Positions 14,735 to 24,384 are shown, numbered from the stretch's first letter. The stretch is 48,082 nucleotides of DNA from JAYPAN01 sp038123715 (GCA_038123715.1 JAYPAN010000012.1:1-48082), one strand, 5' to 3'. The notes: a model not told the origin generated them from the sequence alone. Numbers and translations: made by a program.

Positions 14735-15334
14735 CTATTGCACAACAAATGAGGAGAAATGCACACCCTCAATGCCGCCAAATCCTTCAAGTCGCTCGAG
14801 CTCGGCATTAAGCGCCGCCATCAGCCGTTCGGCCAGCTTGGCTCGTCCCAAGCCGCCTTCAACTTCGGCTTCGGAAAACTCGCTCATTGTCGCCAGCAAT
14901 ACCGAGCGCAGCGCCAATTGATGCGTATCAACATTTATCATGACCTGCTCATCATATTGCGTGGAAACACCCAAGCCGATTTGCAAGAACTTGCGCGAGC
15001 CGCGCAAATTGGTCGTCAAATTGCCGGGAAACTCGTAATAAGTGGTCAGGAAAGTCTCGTTTTCAGGCGCGATTTTCGGCGTTTTCTTCGGCCCAACACC
15101 TTCTTCACCCTCGCCTTCTTCGCCTTCACCTTCGCCCTCGCCTTCCGGCTCGGCAGGTTTCGGATTATCGCGCTCGATAATTTCCTCAACTTCCGCCGAC
15201 GGGTCGGGCGCGGAACCGCCAAACAGCATATAGCCAACGCCCAAGCCAAGCCCCACAAGAACCAGCCCACCAACAACGGCAATGATGATAATCATCAAAT
15301 TACCGCGTTTTTCGCCTTCGCCTTCTTCAGCCAT
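14735..15334 (-). CDS. fliL: Flagellar basal body-associated protein FliL
   Basis: A 199-aa single-pass inner-membrane protein that supports stators around the motor. It has a short cytoplasmic start, a membrane helix (NLMIIIIAVVGGLVLVGLGL), then a low-complexity Glu/Gly linker (EGEGEGEGEEGEGEEG) not seen in short FliL proteins, and the conserved periplasmic domain (LQIGLGVSTQYDEQ; RSVLLATMSEFSEAEV; GVHFSSFVVQ). It lies between fliK and fliM. Confidence 0.93.
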   Translation of the reverse strand: MAEEGEGEKRGNLMIIIIAVVGGLVLVGLGLGVGYMLFGGSAPDPSAEVEEIIERDNPKPAEPEGEGEGEGEEGEGEEGVGPKKTPKIAPENETFLTTYYEFPGNLTTNLRGSRKFLQIGLGVSTQYDEQVMINVDTHQLALRSVLLATMSEFSEAEVEGGLGRAKLAERLMAALNAELERLEGFGGIEGVHFSSFVVQ

Positions 15335-15365
15335 ACTGCTACCTCATACTCACAATTTTACGACG

Positions 15366-16823
15366 CTAGGCCGTTACATTAACCACATTATCCGTCGCCA
15401 CGCCGGAGGGCGATGATGACGCTGACTCTGTTTCTGCCGTCTCGGCAGCGGACGACGAAGCGGCATTGCCCGCTTGTGACCCGTTTTGTCCGGCTCCACC
15501 GCGGCCAAAATCACCGCCCGTGCCGGTCGCAAATTGACCAATCCGCAAGCCGCTGGCTTCAAGCATTTGCGACAGGCGCGCCTCGGACTCACCAAGCAAA
15601 TTGGCGGCGGCGGCGCTATCTGCCCGAATCACCACATCAACCTGCCCATTACTCATACCAAGGCTTACCCGCATCCGCCCAAGACTTTTCGGCGATAAGG
15701 TCAAATCTATCTCAGCCTCGCCGGAACGGAAACTTTTTTCCACCCGGTCGATAAGTTTTTCCTGCCATTCACGCGACATCATATCCAGCGTGTCGCCAAG
15801 GCGCGCGGCAGAATTGGTATTGCCCTGACCGGCAAAGCCATTGCTGCCTGCAAAACTCTGCTGCCCGCTTTGTTGCTGACCGCCTTGACCGGCATCCGCA
15901 AGGCCGGAAACCGCCGCTGCGGACGCTGTGCCGGCATTGCCGGATGTCGAGGATACCCCATTATCCGGCAAAACCGATTTGACCGCCAGACCGCTTTGCG
16001 CTCCTGTCGGGATTTGCAGCTTGATATCTTCCGCCATTGGCAAAGAGTCACCATTGACGCTTTGCAATGTATTGGCGCTTGGCAGGGCATTGGCCGCCGC
16101 TGTCTTACCGCGCATAGCAGCGTTATTTTTGCTCATATCCGGCATTTGCCGCGCCGCCATCAGCTCATTTTTGCTGACCATCTCGCCCGATTCTGCCAGT
16201 GCCGGACGGGTCTCGCCGGCAGGCTTTTGTCCGGCTTGCTCGGCCGTCGGGGCAGTGGATTTTTCTGCCAAATGGCGCGCCGCAGCCGATAATTTGACCA
16301 TTGGCGCATTGGCTGTTTCTTCAGAAGATGCTTCTGCCGTCATTTGCGTTATTGGCATTTGAGTTGCCGCTTTGCCATTTGGCGTTACTGCGTTGGGCGG
16401 CAAATTAAGGCCGGGTCGCGCTTTACCTGGGTGACCCAAACCGCTTGTCGCGCCTGCATCATTTGTGCCAGTGCCTTGGGTCAATCCCGACCATAGCGCG
16501 GCATTACCGGCTTTTCCAGAGTTCTGGCCGGTTTTTCCGCCATCGCTGCCAGTGGCACGCGCGGCCTGCGCCAGCATCAGCAAGGCGGCTATTGCCGGGT
16601 CGGTTTCCCCATCATTGGCCGCCTGTTGCTCCAAACCTGCCAAATCGGCATCGCCCAAAATAAAAACGCCATTCGCGTCCGGCTCGATTTCGGCGGCGAC
16701 CAGCAGCGAAAACAGGCCGGACAACAAGGCGTCACCCTGCCCGTCACCAAGCCCACCATTTGCCGGAGCCAGCGGTAATGTTTTGCCATTCAGCACAATA
16801 TCGGTCATCAGCCTGCCACTCAT
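15366..16823 (-). CDS. fliK: Flagellar hook-length control protein FliK
   Basis: This secreted molecular ruler sets hook length and triggers the FlhB switch. The 485-aa protein has a long, Ala/Gly/Ser/Gln-rich middle without clear domains and a conserved C-terminal hook domain at about 355-440: IDLTLSPKSLGRMRVSLGM, then RADSAAAANLLGESEARLSQ. A tail of about 50 residues follows. ATG-16823 has no clear ribosome site. An ATG five codons in (16808) follows GGCAGG and could be the start. A sigma-54 promoter lies just upstream. Confidence 0.9.
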   Translation of the reverse strand: MSGRLMTDIVLNGKTLPLAPANGGLGDGQGDALLSGLFSLLVAAEIEPDANGVFILGDADLAGLEQQAANDGETDPAIAALLMLAQAARATGSDGGKTGQNSGKAGNAALWSGLTQGTGTNDAGATSGLGHPGKARPGLNLPPNAVTPNGKAATQMPITQMTAEASSEETANAPMVKLSAAARHLAEKSTAPTAEQAGQKPAGETRPALAESGEMVSKNELMAARQMPDMSKNNAAMRGKTAAANALPSANTLQSVNGDSLPMAEDIKLQIPTGAQSGLAVKSVLPDNGVSSTSGNAGTASAAAVSGLADAGQGGQQQSGQQSFAGSNGFAGQGNTNSAARLGDTLDMMSREWQEKLIDRVEKSFRSGEAEIDLTLSPKSLGRMRVSLGMSNGQVDVVIRADSAAAANLLGESEARLSQMLEASGLRIGQFATGTGGDFGRGGAGQNGSQAGNAASSSAAETAETESASSSPSGVATDNVVNVTA

Positions 16824-16852
16824 TGCAGTCGTAAAAACATTCGCCAGATACT

Positions 16853-16868
16853 TGCAAAATCAATGCCA
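16853..16868 (-). promoter_or_regulatory. Sigma-54 promoter of the fliK-L-M-N unit
   Basis: On the minus strand TGGCATT-GATT-TTGCA, with the exact 12-base GG-to-GC spacing, lies in the 75-base gap between fliJ and fliK. Predicted start is near 16842, 19 bases before the first fliK ATG. Confidence 0.75.
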
Positions 16869-16898
16869 GATGCACCATCACTGCCCTAAAGGTCCGGA

Positions 16899-17321
16899 TT
16901 ATTGGGCGTTTTTCGGATTTTTTTTCGGTATGTCAGCTTCCTGACGGGTTTCGCGGGCGTTTTTTTCCACTTGCTCATGCTGTTTGGCGGTTTCCAGCGA
17001 TTTGTCATAACGGCGGCGAATTTTCGCCAGACGCCCCTTTTCCTCGGCCACTTCCTCGGCCAAAAATTGCCGTCGGCTGTCTATGGTTTGGCGCTGCTCC
17101 ATGACTTTTTCCCGATACCAGCTGCCCGCGCGCAGACTGGCCGCCGTTTGCTGCCCCGGCTGCACAAGCGTTGATTGCAACACTTCATCAAGCTGTTCTT
17201 TCAGCGTCGCCGCTTTTTCCAACTCGCTGGTCAGCACGGAAAGGCCACGGGTTTTTTGCAGCAATTCAACTTTTTGCTTTAAGGCCAGACGATGAAACCG
17301 CTTGCTGCTATCCTTGCTCAT
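16899..17321 (-). CDS. fliJ: Flagellar export chaperone FliJ
   Basis: A 140-aa, highly charged, almost wholly helical protein, as expected for FliJ, which forms a coiled coil in the centre of the FliI hexamer. Blocks such as RLALKQKVELLQKTRGL and GSWYREKVMEQRQTIDSRRQ fit the family. It follows fliI by 11 bases and ends the fleT-fliE-F-G-H-I-J unit. Primary sequence is weakly conserved, so position supports the name. Confidence 0.85.
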   Translation of the reverse strand: MSKDSSKRFHRLALKQKVELLQKTRGLSVLTSELEKAATLKEQLDEVLQSTLVQPGQQTAASLRAGSWYREKVMEQRQTIDSRRQFLAEEVAEEKGRLAKIRRRYDKSLETAKQHEQVEKNARETRQEADIPKKNPKNAQ

Positions 17322-17332
17322 GGCGTTGCTCC

Positions 17333-18670
17333 CTAACTGCCGGTGAGCGCGGCAAGCGCCGCACAGCTTGTCTCGAAATCGGCTTTTTCATCCGCCATTT
17401 GCGAAATATGCTCGACTAGTTGTGGCCACATTTGAATAGCAACATCAAGTTCCTGATCCTGCCCGGCCACATAGCCGCCCATCATGATAAGGTCGCGGTT
17501 TTCCTGATACAATGTCACCAGACGCCGAAAGCGGCGCGCCGCAAGCTGAAGCTCATCGCTTGTAATATCAGTGGCTACGCGGCTTATTGAGGCCGGCACA
17601 TCAACCGCCGGATAAATGCCCAATTGCGCCTGTTCGCGCGACAATAAAATATGCCCGTCCAGAATGGCACGCGCCGAATCCACCACCGGGTCATTGGCAT
17701 CATCGCCATCGGCCAGCACGGTATAAAAAGAGGTAATGCTGCCCTGCCCCAGCAAGCCGGTGCCGGAACGCTCTATCAGACGCGGGATAAGCGAAATCAC
17801 CGAAGGCGGATAGCCTTTGGAGGTGGGTTGCTCGCCCAGCGCCAGACCAATCTCGCGGCGCGCATGGGCAACACGGGTCAGCGAATCCATAATCAGCAGC
17901 ACATTTTTGCCCTGCGCCCGAAAATACTCGGCAATCGCTGTGGCGCGCTCGGCACCACGAATCCGCAAAAGCGGCGACCGGTCAGCAGGCACGGCGACAA
18001 TCACGGTTTTCTTGCGCGTCTCGCCGGTCATCACGCTTTGCACAAAATGACCGACTTCGCGGCCACGCTCGCCAATCAGCCCGACCACCACCACATCGGC
18101 CTCGGTAAAACGCGACATCATGCCCAGCAGCACCGACTTGCCAACACCGGAGCCGGCAATAATGCCAAGCCTTTGACCCTGACCAACACTGAGCAGGCTG
18201 TTAATGATACGCACACCGACATCCAGCGGCTTGTCAACCGGTTGGCGCGCCAGCGGGTTAATCTCACGCCCTTTTAACGGCCAACGGTCATCCAAAAGCG
18301 GTTGCGGGAAATCATCAAGCGGCTTGCCCAGCGCGTCAATCACCCGGCCAAGAAGCGCATCGCCGACACGAATATCATGGCCGTCATCAAGCAGGCGCAC
18401 CGAAGCCCCAACGCGGATACGGGCATTGGTTTCATAAAGGGACAAAAGATTCTGGCTGTTTTCAAAGCCAATAATCTCCGCCAATGTCTCCTCACCATCA
18501 TCGGTTTCAATCGTGCAGACCGCACCGATATTGGCCGGAAAGCCGTGGCATTGGACAAGATGCCCGTCGCTTTTGGTCACGCGCCCCGACATACGCACCG
18601 GCCCGACCGGCGCCAGCCGCGACAGGCGCTGCGTTAAAGCGGCGGTGACATCATGTCCGGCCTGGCTCAT
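17333..18670 (-). CDS. fliI: Flagellum-specific export ATPase FliI
   Basis: The 445-aa ATPase energises export and is related to F1-ATPase beta. It shows Walker A GSGVGKS at about 173-179, the GLIGERGREVGHFV block, Walker B VLLIMDSLTRVAHARREIG, and the C-terminal SFYTVLADGDDANDPV. Length is normal. Its ATG overlaps the fliH stop as ATGA, seen directly on the fliI side of the assembly gap. FliH is its negative regulator and FliJ its stalk. Confidence 0.97.
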   Translation of the reverse strand: MSQAGHDVTAALTQRLSRLAPVGPVRMSGRVTKSDGHLVQCHGFPANIGAVCTIETDDGEETLAEIIGFENSQNLLSLYETNARIRVGASVRLLDDGHDIRVGDALLGRVIDALGKPLDDFPQPLLDDRWPLKGREINPLARQPVDKPLDVGVRIINSLLSVGQGQRLGIIAGSGVGKSVLLGMMSRFTEADVVVVGLIGERGREVGHFVQSVMTGETRKKTVIVAVPADRSPLLRIRGAERATAIAEYFRAQGKNVLLIMDSLTRVAHARREIGLALGEQPTSKGYPPSVISLIPRLIERSGTGLLGQGSITSFYTVLADGDDANDPVVDSARAILDGHILLSREQAQLGIYPAVDVPASISRVATDITSDELQLAARRFRRLVTLYQENRDLIMMGGYVAGQDQELDVAIQMWPQLVEHISQMADEKADFETSCAALAALTGS

Positions 18671-19940
18671 CGCGGCGTCTCGTCTGGCGGATTGTCGGCG
18701 GCTGCCTCATCCGCCGGAGATGTCGGTATTTGCGTCGCATCATTGTCTTTTGCAATTTCTTCTGTCGCTTCTTCCGTGGCTTGTTCNNNNNNNNNNNNNN
18801 NNNNNNNNNNNNNNNNNNNNNNNNNNNNNNNNNNNNNNNNNNNNNNNNNNNNNNNNNNNNNNNNNNNNNNNNNNNNNNNNNNNNNNGCGTCGCATCATTG
18901 TCTTTTGCAATTTCTTCTGTCGCTTCTTCCGTGGCTTGTTCTGTAACCTCTTCGGCGGCTTGTTCCGAGATTGTTTCCGGCATATCGGCCATTTCCGGCA
19001 CAGCAGCAGAAGCCATCTCGCTCTCACCAAGGCCAAGCCGGTCAGCCAAAATATCCTCAAAACTTATCGCGCCGAATACAATCCGTATATCGCCATGTTC
19101 GAGATTGCTGTTGCGTTCAAAACTGCATTTTGCAAAGGCCGGACGCTGTTCAAGCAAGGGAACAATCAGGTCATAATCGGTTTCATTCAGGCTGATTTGG
19201 GCGGTTTCATTTTGCTGGCGCACTTGCGCGACCAAATCGGCAATCCGGTTGATAAATACTTCCGGCATATCGCCAATCGCCTGACCGATGCGGGCATAGG
19301 CCAGCCTTTCCACCGCCGCTTCCAGCGAGGCGGCCAGCGCATCAGCGTTCAGCGCCATGGGCGACATCAGCGCTTCAGCCAATCGCTCCAAACGCCCGAC
19401 CAATTCATCCTTTTGCGCTTCCTGCAATTCGCGCGCTCGTGCCTCGATATTCTGAAAGGCATCGGCCTCTGCTGCGGCCTGTGCTTCTGTCACGGCCAAT
19501 GCCTTGCCTTCGGCAATACCGGCTTCGCGCGCTTCGGCCAGTTTTTCTGCCCATTCATCGGCCTCGCTTTTTGGTGCGCTGTCGCCGGAAGATGGCGCGT
19601 CTGACATATCCAGCGCCTGCGCCGCCTTATCATCGTGTGGCTGGGTATCGCCAGTCCTGGCCTCGACCTGCCCCGCCATATCAGGCTGCGCGTCAGTGTC
19701 AGGCGCGATTCTCGCATCAGGCGCGGCCACTGCTTCAGGCGCAGATTGCGCGGCCATAGCCAGTTCGGCCAGCGAACGCTTTCGGAAACCGCCACCCTGC
19801 TTTTTAGGCATTTCCGTATTGGCTTGATAGCGCACTTGCCGCATGGCACGCAAAACCCCCTCAACCTCATTGCGGTCAAGCGGCTTCACATCCGGTGTGG
19901 CAATCTCGTCCATCATTTCTGTCATTTCGACCGACGCCAT
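18667..19940 (-). CDS. fliH: Flagellar export regulator FliH, interrupted by an assembly gap
   Basis: FliH binds FliI and links it to FliN at the C-ring. The N-terminal half is charged and Ala/Glu-rich, followed by a coiled region (ARARELQEAQKDELVGRLER) and the FliH/SctL fold (LAASLEAAVERLAYARIGQA; LVPLLEQ; EHGDIRIVFG), then an unusual acidic Glu/Ala tail. The gene contains 100 N flanked by identical 55-base copies. Removing the Ns and one copy (155 bases) gives 372 aa, one frame, ending DNPPDETPR with the stop inside the fliI ATG. As deposited the frame breaks after the gap. ATG-19940 is chosen, and a TTG precedes it. Confidence 0.85.
18732..18941. repeat. Identical 55-base copies flanking the gap
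   Basis: Bases 18732-18786 and 18887-18941 are the same 55 bases, beginning gcgtcgcatcattg and ending gtggcttgttc, placed directly against both ends of the N run. This is the signature of two contig ends that overlap but were scaffolded with a fixed-size gap. A true tandem duplication would not explain the exact abutment or the frame restored by collapsing it. Confidence 0.9.
18787..18886. other. Assembly gap of 100 N
   Basis: Exactly 100 undetermined bases inside fliH, a conventional placeholder for a gap of unknown length. The flanking duplication argues that the real gap length is negative (the contigs overlap by 55 bases). Confidence 0.98.
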
Positions 19941-19955
19941 CAACGCATCACTTTC

Positions 19956-20999
19956 CTAGACAAAATCATCGCCGCCGCGACCGGCAAGCACGATTGACCC
20001 CTCATCCGACATGCGCCGCGCTGTGTTGATGATACGCTTTTGTGCATCTTGCACTTCGGTCAGGCGCACCGGCCCCAGCGCTTCCATTTCGTCCATAATA
20101 TTGGCCGCCGCACGGCTCGACATGCAGGCAAACAAGCGGTCGCGCAACTGGTCATCCGCGCCCTTCATGGCCAGCACCAAATCATCCGTTTCAACACTTC
20201 GCAAAAGCGTTTGCAGCGATTTGTCATCCGACATCAGCAAATTGTCGAAAACAAACATGCTCTCCTGAATGGCGACCATGAGATTTTTATCTTCCTTGCC
20301 CAGCACTTTCATAATCCGCTGCTCCATAGATTGCTGGGTAAAGTTCATAATTTTCGCCGCAGCGGAGACGCCACCAACTTGCGAAGCGCGCAAATTGGTA
20401 TTGTCCTTAAACTTGTTCTGCATGACCCGTTCCAGCTCGCGCAAGGCTTCCGGTTGCACCATTTCCAGTGAGGCAATCCGCTTAATCACATCCGCTTGTA
20501 TGTCTTCGGGAAGCTGGTTCAGCACATCAGCGCCCATGGCGTAATCCAGATAGGAAATAATCAGGGCGATGATTTGCGGATGCTCATCAGCCACCATGTC
20601 AGAAATGGCACGCGCATCCATCCAGTCAAGAATCTCAATCGGCCGGTCACTGCTGGAAGGCGTAATTCGGCTCAACACAGATTGCGCCCGGTCATCACCC
20701 AATGCTTTGGTCAGCACATTTTTGATATAATTACCGGCTCCCAATCCGAGGCTGGTCTGCTCCTTGATAATAACCAGAAACTCATCCAATACCTGATTGA
20801 CCGTTTCCTGGCCGAGACCCTGCACCGAATACATGGCCGCGCCCAAATGCTGCACTTCCTTTGGCGACAGATTTTTCAGGATTTCCGAAGCCTCATCCTC
20901 ACCCAGCAACATCATCAGGATTGCCGATTTTTGGGTTCCATTCAGGCTTTCATATTCTTCCTGATTGGCATCATTCGCATTTTCAACTTGCTCTGACAT
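19956..20999 (-). CDS. fliG: Flagellar motor switch protein FliG
   Basis: A 347-aa rotor protein where torque is generated against MotA. The N-terminal domain that binds FliF is present (TQKSAILMMLLGEDEASEIL). The middle domain has the conserved DEHPQIIALIISYLD, and the C-terminal domain follows GGVSAAAKIMN, with the charged torque helix around SVETDDLVLAMKGADDQLRD. Length and domain order are typical. It lies 34 bases after fliF and 15 before fliH. Confidence 0.97.
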   Translation of the reverse strand: MSEQVENANDANQEEYESLNGTQKSAILMMLLGEDEASEILKNLSPKEVQHLGAAMYSVQGLGQETVNQVLDEFLVIIKEQTSLGLGAGNYIKNVLTKALGDDRAQSVLSRITPSSSDRPIEILDWMDARAISDMVADEHPQIIALIISYLDYAMGADVLNQLPEDIQADVIKRIASLEMVQPEALRELERVMQNKFKDNTNLRASQVGGVSAAAKIMNFTQQSMEQRIMKVLGKEDKNLMVAIQESMFVFDNLLMSDDKSLQTLLRSVETDDLVLAMKGADDQLRDRLFACMSSRAAANIMDEMEALGPVRLTEVQDAQKRIINTARRMSDEGSIVLAGRGGDDFV

Positions 21000-21033
21000 A
21001 ACGCTTTACTCCAAAGGCAGCCTTGCGGCGATC

Positions 21034-22761
21034 CTAACCACTCATATCATTTTGAATCATTGACTTGAAGACATTGGCCACGCGACCCGATTCCTCACCG
21101 ACAATCATGCGGATAATGGCGACTTTATCGTCATAAGTATTGGCCGTATCCAGCATTTCAGCGGAAATCGCCTGTTTTTTGGGCTTGAGCTTGGCCTTGA
21201 TATCTTCGAGAGATTCGCCTTCGCTGACTTCCACCTTGTCTGCCTCTTCACCTTCCAAATCAACATCACCGGCAGGCAGGCCGCCATCGGTTGCAATCGG
21301 AACCATAATCCGGTTCAGCAGCGGGCGAATAACACCGAGCGCCACAATCGCCAAAATAAGTATGGTCGAAAATTGCTGAACAAGGTCAGTAAACCATTCC
21401 TGCTCAAACCACTCAACCTTGGTGCCTTGAATTTCTCCAACAAAAGGCGCGCTTGAAACCGTCAGGCTGTCGCCGCGCGCATCGTCAATGCCAATCGCAT
21501 TGCGAACCAGCTTTTCAATCTCGGCAAGTTTTTCCTGCGGCAGCGGCACAACTTCCATCAGTCCAGTCTCCGCATTGAGCTGTTCGCGGTCGCGCACCAG
21601 CACAGAGGCAAAGACACGCGAGATTTGCGTGGACGGGTTTTGTGTTGTGGACACAATTCGGCTGACTTCATAATTACGCACTTCGCTGGACGAAGACGAG
21701 CGCGATTCATTGCCACCATTTTGCACATTATTCGGCTGCTGTGTCAGATTTACACCGGGCGGGGGTGTATTGGCGACCGCGCCGGGTATGCCGCGCGCAT
21801 TGGGCTGGGTGCTTTCATCGCGCGTCAATTGCTCGGAACGCAGCGCATTGCCCTGCGGGTCAACTTTTTCTTCCGTGCGCTCGCTGCGGGTAAAATCAAT
21901 ATCCAGATTCACCTGTGCGTTGACATTGCCACCGCCGACAATCGGCGTCACCAGCGAAATAATCCGCGTCCGGTAAATGTTTTCCAGCCGCATACGATAT
22001 TCCAAATCGCTGTCGCTCAAAATCGAATCCGGGTCACCTGCCACTTTCGACAGCAAAGTGCCGTTCTGGTCGATAATAGTGACATTGCCCTTGGGCATGC
22101 CCGGCACGGAAGCCGACACAAGATGGACAATCGCGTCAACCTGATGACGGCCAAGAACACGACCATTTGCCATTTGCACCATGACCGAAGCCGTTGGCTC
22201 CGGATTATTACGCACGAAAACCGATTTTTCCGGTATCGCCAAATGCACCCGCGTGGCGATAATTGCATCAATCTCGGAAATTGATTTTGACAGCTCAATT
22301 TCCTGCGACTGCTTCAGGCGCATATTTTCCACCGACCGGCTTGTCCCCATTGGCAAATCGGTCAGACCCTCATAGCCATCGGGCACAGAAGTCGGCAGGC
22401 CTTGGGCAGCCAGCGTGATGCGCGATTTGTGATAATCACCGGTTGGCACAAGAATATCGCCGGTTGTCGGGTCAATGGCCGCATCGATATTGGCATTGGT
22501 CAGCGCGTCAACAACGCGGCTTTTTTCAGATTCCGGCAGCGACGCATACAGCGTTGTGCGCTCCGGCTGCTGCAAATAGACATAAGAGATAATGCCGACA
22601 AATGACAAAACCACCGCAGCAATGGTCGGCAGGCTGCGTTGCACGCTTGGCTCATCCAGCACGCGGCGCACGGTTGACACCGCCCTGCGGATACCGGTCT
22701 CATTCGCATCACGGGCGACCAGCGCCGTGTTTTCACCTGCCATATCAACTGTTTCCGACAT
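21034..22761 (-). CDS. fliF: Flagellar MS-ring protein FliF
   Basis: A 575-aa protein that builds the MS ring, the base on which the rotor and export gate assemble. It has an N-terminal membrane helix (LPTIAAVVLSFVGIISYVYL), the ring-building motifs (TTLYASLPESEKSRVVDALT; LARQ-type EIELSKSISEIDAIIATRVH; PSASVMV-like PTASVMVQMANGR), a second helix near 455-480 and a cytoplasmic tail ending RVANVFKSMIQNDMSG that binds FliG. The order fliE-F-G is intact. Confidence 0.97.
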   Translation of the reverse strand: MSETVDMAGENTALVARDANETGIRRAVSTVRRVLDEPSVQRSLPTIAAVVLSFVGIISYVYLQQPERTTLYASLPESEKSRVVDALTNANIDAAIDPTTGDILVPTGDYHKSRITLAAQGLPTSVPDGYEGLTDLPMGTSRSVENMRLKQSQEIELSKSISEIDAIIATRVHLAIPEKSVFVRNNPEPTASVMVQMANGRVLGRHQVDAIVHLVSASVPGMPKGNVTIIDQNGTLLSKVAGDPDSILSDSDLEYRMRLENIYRTRIISLVTPIVGGGNVNAQVNLDIDFTRSERTEEKVDPQGNALRSEQLTRDESTQPNARGIPGAVANTPPPGVNLTQQPNNVQNGGNESRSSSSSEVRNYEVSRIVSTTQNPSTQISRVFASVLVRDREQLNAETGLMEVVPLPQEKLAEIEKLVRNAIGIDDARGDSLTVSSAPFVGEIQGTKVEWFEQEWFTDLVQQFSTILILAIVALGVIRPLLNRIMVPIATDGGLPAGDVDLEGEEADKVEVSEGESLEDIKAKLKPKKQAISAEMLDTANTYDDKVAIIRMIVGEESGRVANVFKSMIQNDMSG

Positions 22762-22798
22762 GATTTGTCCCCTGTCTATTCCTCAACATGACCGTCCA

Positions 22799-23122
22799 TC
22801 AGACCGGCATGTTCATAATATCCTTGTAAGCACTCAGCACTTTGTTGCGTATGTTCAGCACCATTTGAAAACTCAATGACGAGACTTGCTGGCTGACCAT
22901 GACTTTCGCCAAATCATGCTCTTCACCAAGCTCAAAGGCTTTGGTCAAATCGGCGCTGTTTGATTGGGCATCAGCCACTTCACGAATGGCCGACCCCATA
23001 CGGTCGGCGAAATCCGGGCCGTCTGCCGCTTTTTGCTGCTCGCCCAAAGCTTCGGCGGCGCGCGCCAGAACTTTGGAATGGGCCGAGCTGGCATCAATGC
23101 TCACTGTCTTTACAATACTCAT
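22799..23122 (-). CDS. fliE: Flagellar hook-basal body protein FliE
   Basis: A 107-aa rod-base protein joining the MS ring and the rod, the first rod protein exported. The C-terminal half carries the family block KVMVSQQVSSLSFQMVLNIRNKVLSAYKDIMNMPV in pieces, ending typically. GAGG precedes the ATG. It lies 27 bases after fleT and 37 before fliF. Confidence 0.93.
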   Translation of the reverse strand: MSIVKTVSIDASSAHSKVLARAAEALGEQQKAADGPDFADRMGSAIREVADAQSNSADLTKAFELGEEHDLAKVMVSQQVSSLSFQMVLNIRNKVLSAYKDIMNMPV

Positions 23123-23149
23123 CTGTCAAATCCTCGCTGTCTCATGCGC

Positions 23150-24337
23150 CTAACCGGCCAATGCCCCGGCCCGTTGCGGCGTGTCATCCTGCATGGCCTG
23201 AAGCGGCACGGCACCATTGGCCATATCGGTGATGATATTTTCCGCCTTAATCACGCCCTTGTCGCAAAGCACAAGCGCGCGTTGCAGCACATTTTCCAAC
23301 TCGCGCACATTGCCCGGCCAGCCATAATCAAGCAGCCGGTCGCGCGCGCAATCGGCCAGACGCGGCAGCGTCTCGCCCTGTTCGCCGTGCCGCTTGAGCA
23401 GCACTGTGCTGATGGGGATGATATCGTCGCGGCGCGCACCCAGCGCCAGCGTGTTGAGTGGAAACACATTAAGCCGATAGAACAAGTCCTCGCGGAACCG
23501 GCCTTCATTGATTTCTTGCGGCATATTGCGGTTGGAGGTTGCCAGCACGCGCACATCGACCGGAATATCCTGGTAAGCACCGATCGGCGTGACCGATTTT
23601 TCCTGTAAGACGCGCAGCAATTTGGCTTGCAAGGAAAGCGGCATTTCGGAAATCTCATCCAACAGCAAAGTGCCACCATCGGCAGCACGGAAAATACCCT
23701 TATTGGCCGAGGAAGCGCCGGTGAAAGCGCCTTTTTCATGGCCGAACAAGATTGCTTCAAGCATATTTTCGGGAATGGCGGCGCAATTGACGGCGACAAA
23801 AGCCTTGTCGCGGCGCGGCGAATGGTCATGCACAAAGCGCGCCAACACTTCTTTGCCAGTGCCGGTTGGGCCATTGATAAAGACGGTGACATCGGTGCGC
23901 GCCACACGCGCCGCCATGGTGAATAGCGACAGGCTGGCGGCGTCGCCGACCGCAACATGGTGCGGCTGGGTGACAAGGCTGGCGGCCATTTGCAGCGCAA
24001 AATCATGCGCCGGCAGGTCAGCGCCTTCCGGCTTCAACCCCATACGCACAAGACGGCCGGATAAATGGCTGGTCAGCGTCAAATCTTTGCCGCTTTCATC
24101 AATAATCAAGATTTTGGTTGCCTTGAGTTGACGCCCCAAATCGAGTAACGCCTGTTCCCCGCCAAGCTCAGCTTCCAAGGCGGTTGAGCAGACAAATGCG
24201 TTAAACGCACCGCCGACCGGCTTGCCATCGAGACCCATTTTATCGCTCACCGCATGGGGCGCGATACGCTTCAGCAAAATTTCCGCCAGCGCCTTGGCCG
24301 CGCCCAGCTTGTGACTGTGAATACAGATGTCTCCCAT
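23150..24337 (-). CDS. fleT: Sigma-54 activator without a DNA-binding domain, FleT-like
   Basis: A 395-aa AAA+ activator of sigma-54 polymerase. The N-terminal 120 residues look like a degenerate receiver-type domain. The ATPase domain has Walker A GPTGTGKE (156-163), the sigma-54 contact loop GAFTGA (203-208), Walker B TLLLDEIS and the arginine-finger region FREDLFYRLN. After GWPGNVRELENVLQRAL only about 40 residues remain, with no Fis-type helix-turn-helix. In Rhodobacter sphaeroides FleT has this architecture, acts with FleQ and heads the fleT-fliE-F-G-H-I-J operon, exactly the arrangement here. AAGGAG precedes ATG-24337. The frame extends 36 codons further, without family similarity. Confidence 0.88.
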   Translation of the reverse strand: MGDICIHSHKLGAAKALAEILLKRIAPHAVSDKMGLDGKPVGGAFNAFVCSTALEAELGGEQALLDLGRQLKATKILIIDESGKDLTLTSHLSGRLVRMGLKPEGADLPAHDFALQMAASLVTQPHHVAVGDAASLSLFTMAARVARTDVTVFINGPTGTGKEVLARFVHDHSPRRDKAFVAVNCAAIPENMLEAILFGHEKGAFTGASSANKGIFRAADGGTLLLDEISEMPLSLQAKLLRVLQEKSVTPIGAYQDIPVDVRVLATSNRNMPQEINEGRFREDLFYRLNVFPLNTLALGARRDDIIPISTVLLKRHGEQGETLPRLADCARDRLLDYGWPGNVRELENVLQRALVLCDKGVIKAENIITDMANGAVPLQAMQDDTPQRAGALAG

Positions 24338-24368
24338 CAGGAACTCCTTCGCTCTGTGTGCTGGAATA

Positions 24369-24384
24369 GGCAAAAAGCTTGCCA
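24369..24384 (-). promoter_or_regulatory. Sigma-54 promoter of fleT-fliE-F-G-H-I-J, nearly palindromic
   Basis: On the minus strand TGGCAAG-CTTT-TTGCC has the 12-base GG-to-GC spacing. Predicted start is near 24358, about 20 bases before the fleT ATG. The plus strand reads AGGCAAA-AAGC-TTGCC, also GG-N10-GC, so the site could in principle fire toward fleQ as well. Confidence 0.7.

Noticed and set aside
18651..18786. Basic C-terminal tail of FliH in the deposited frame (KPRKKRQKK)
   Set aside because: It results from the 155-base artefact at the assembly gap. In the repaired frame the protein ends DNPPDETPR and couples to fliI.
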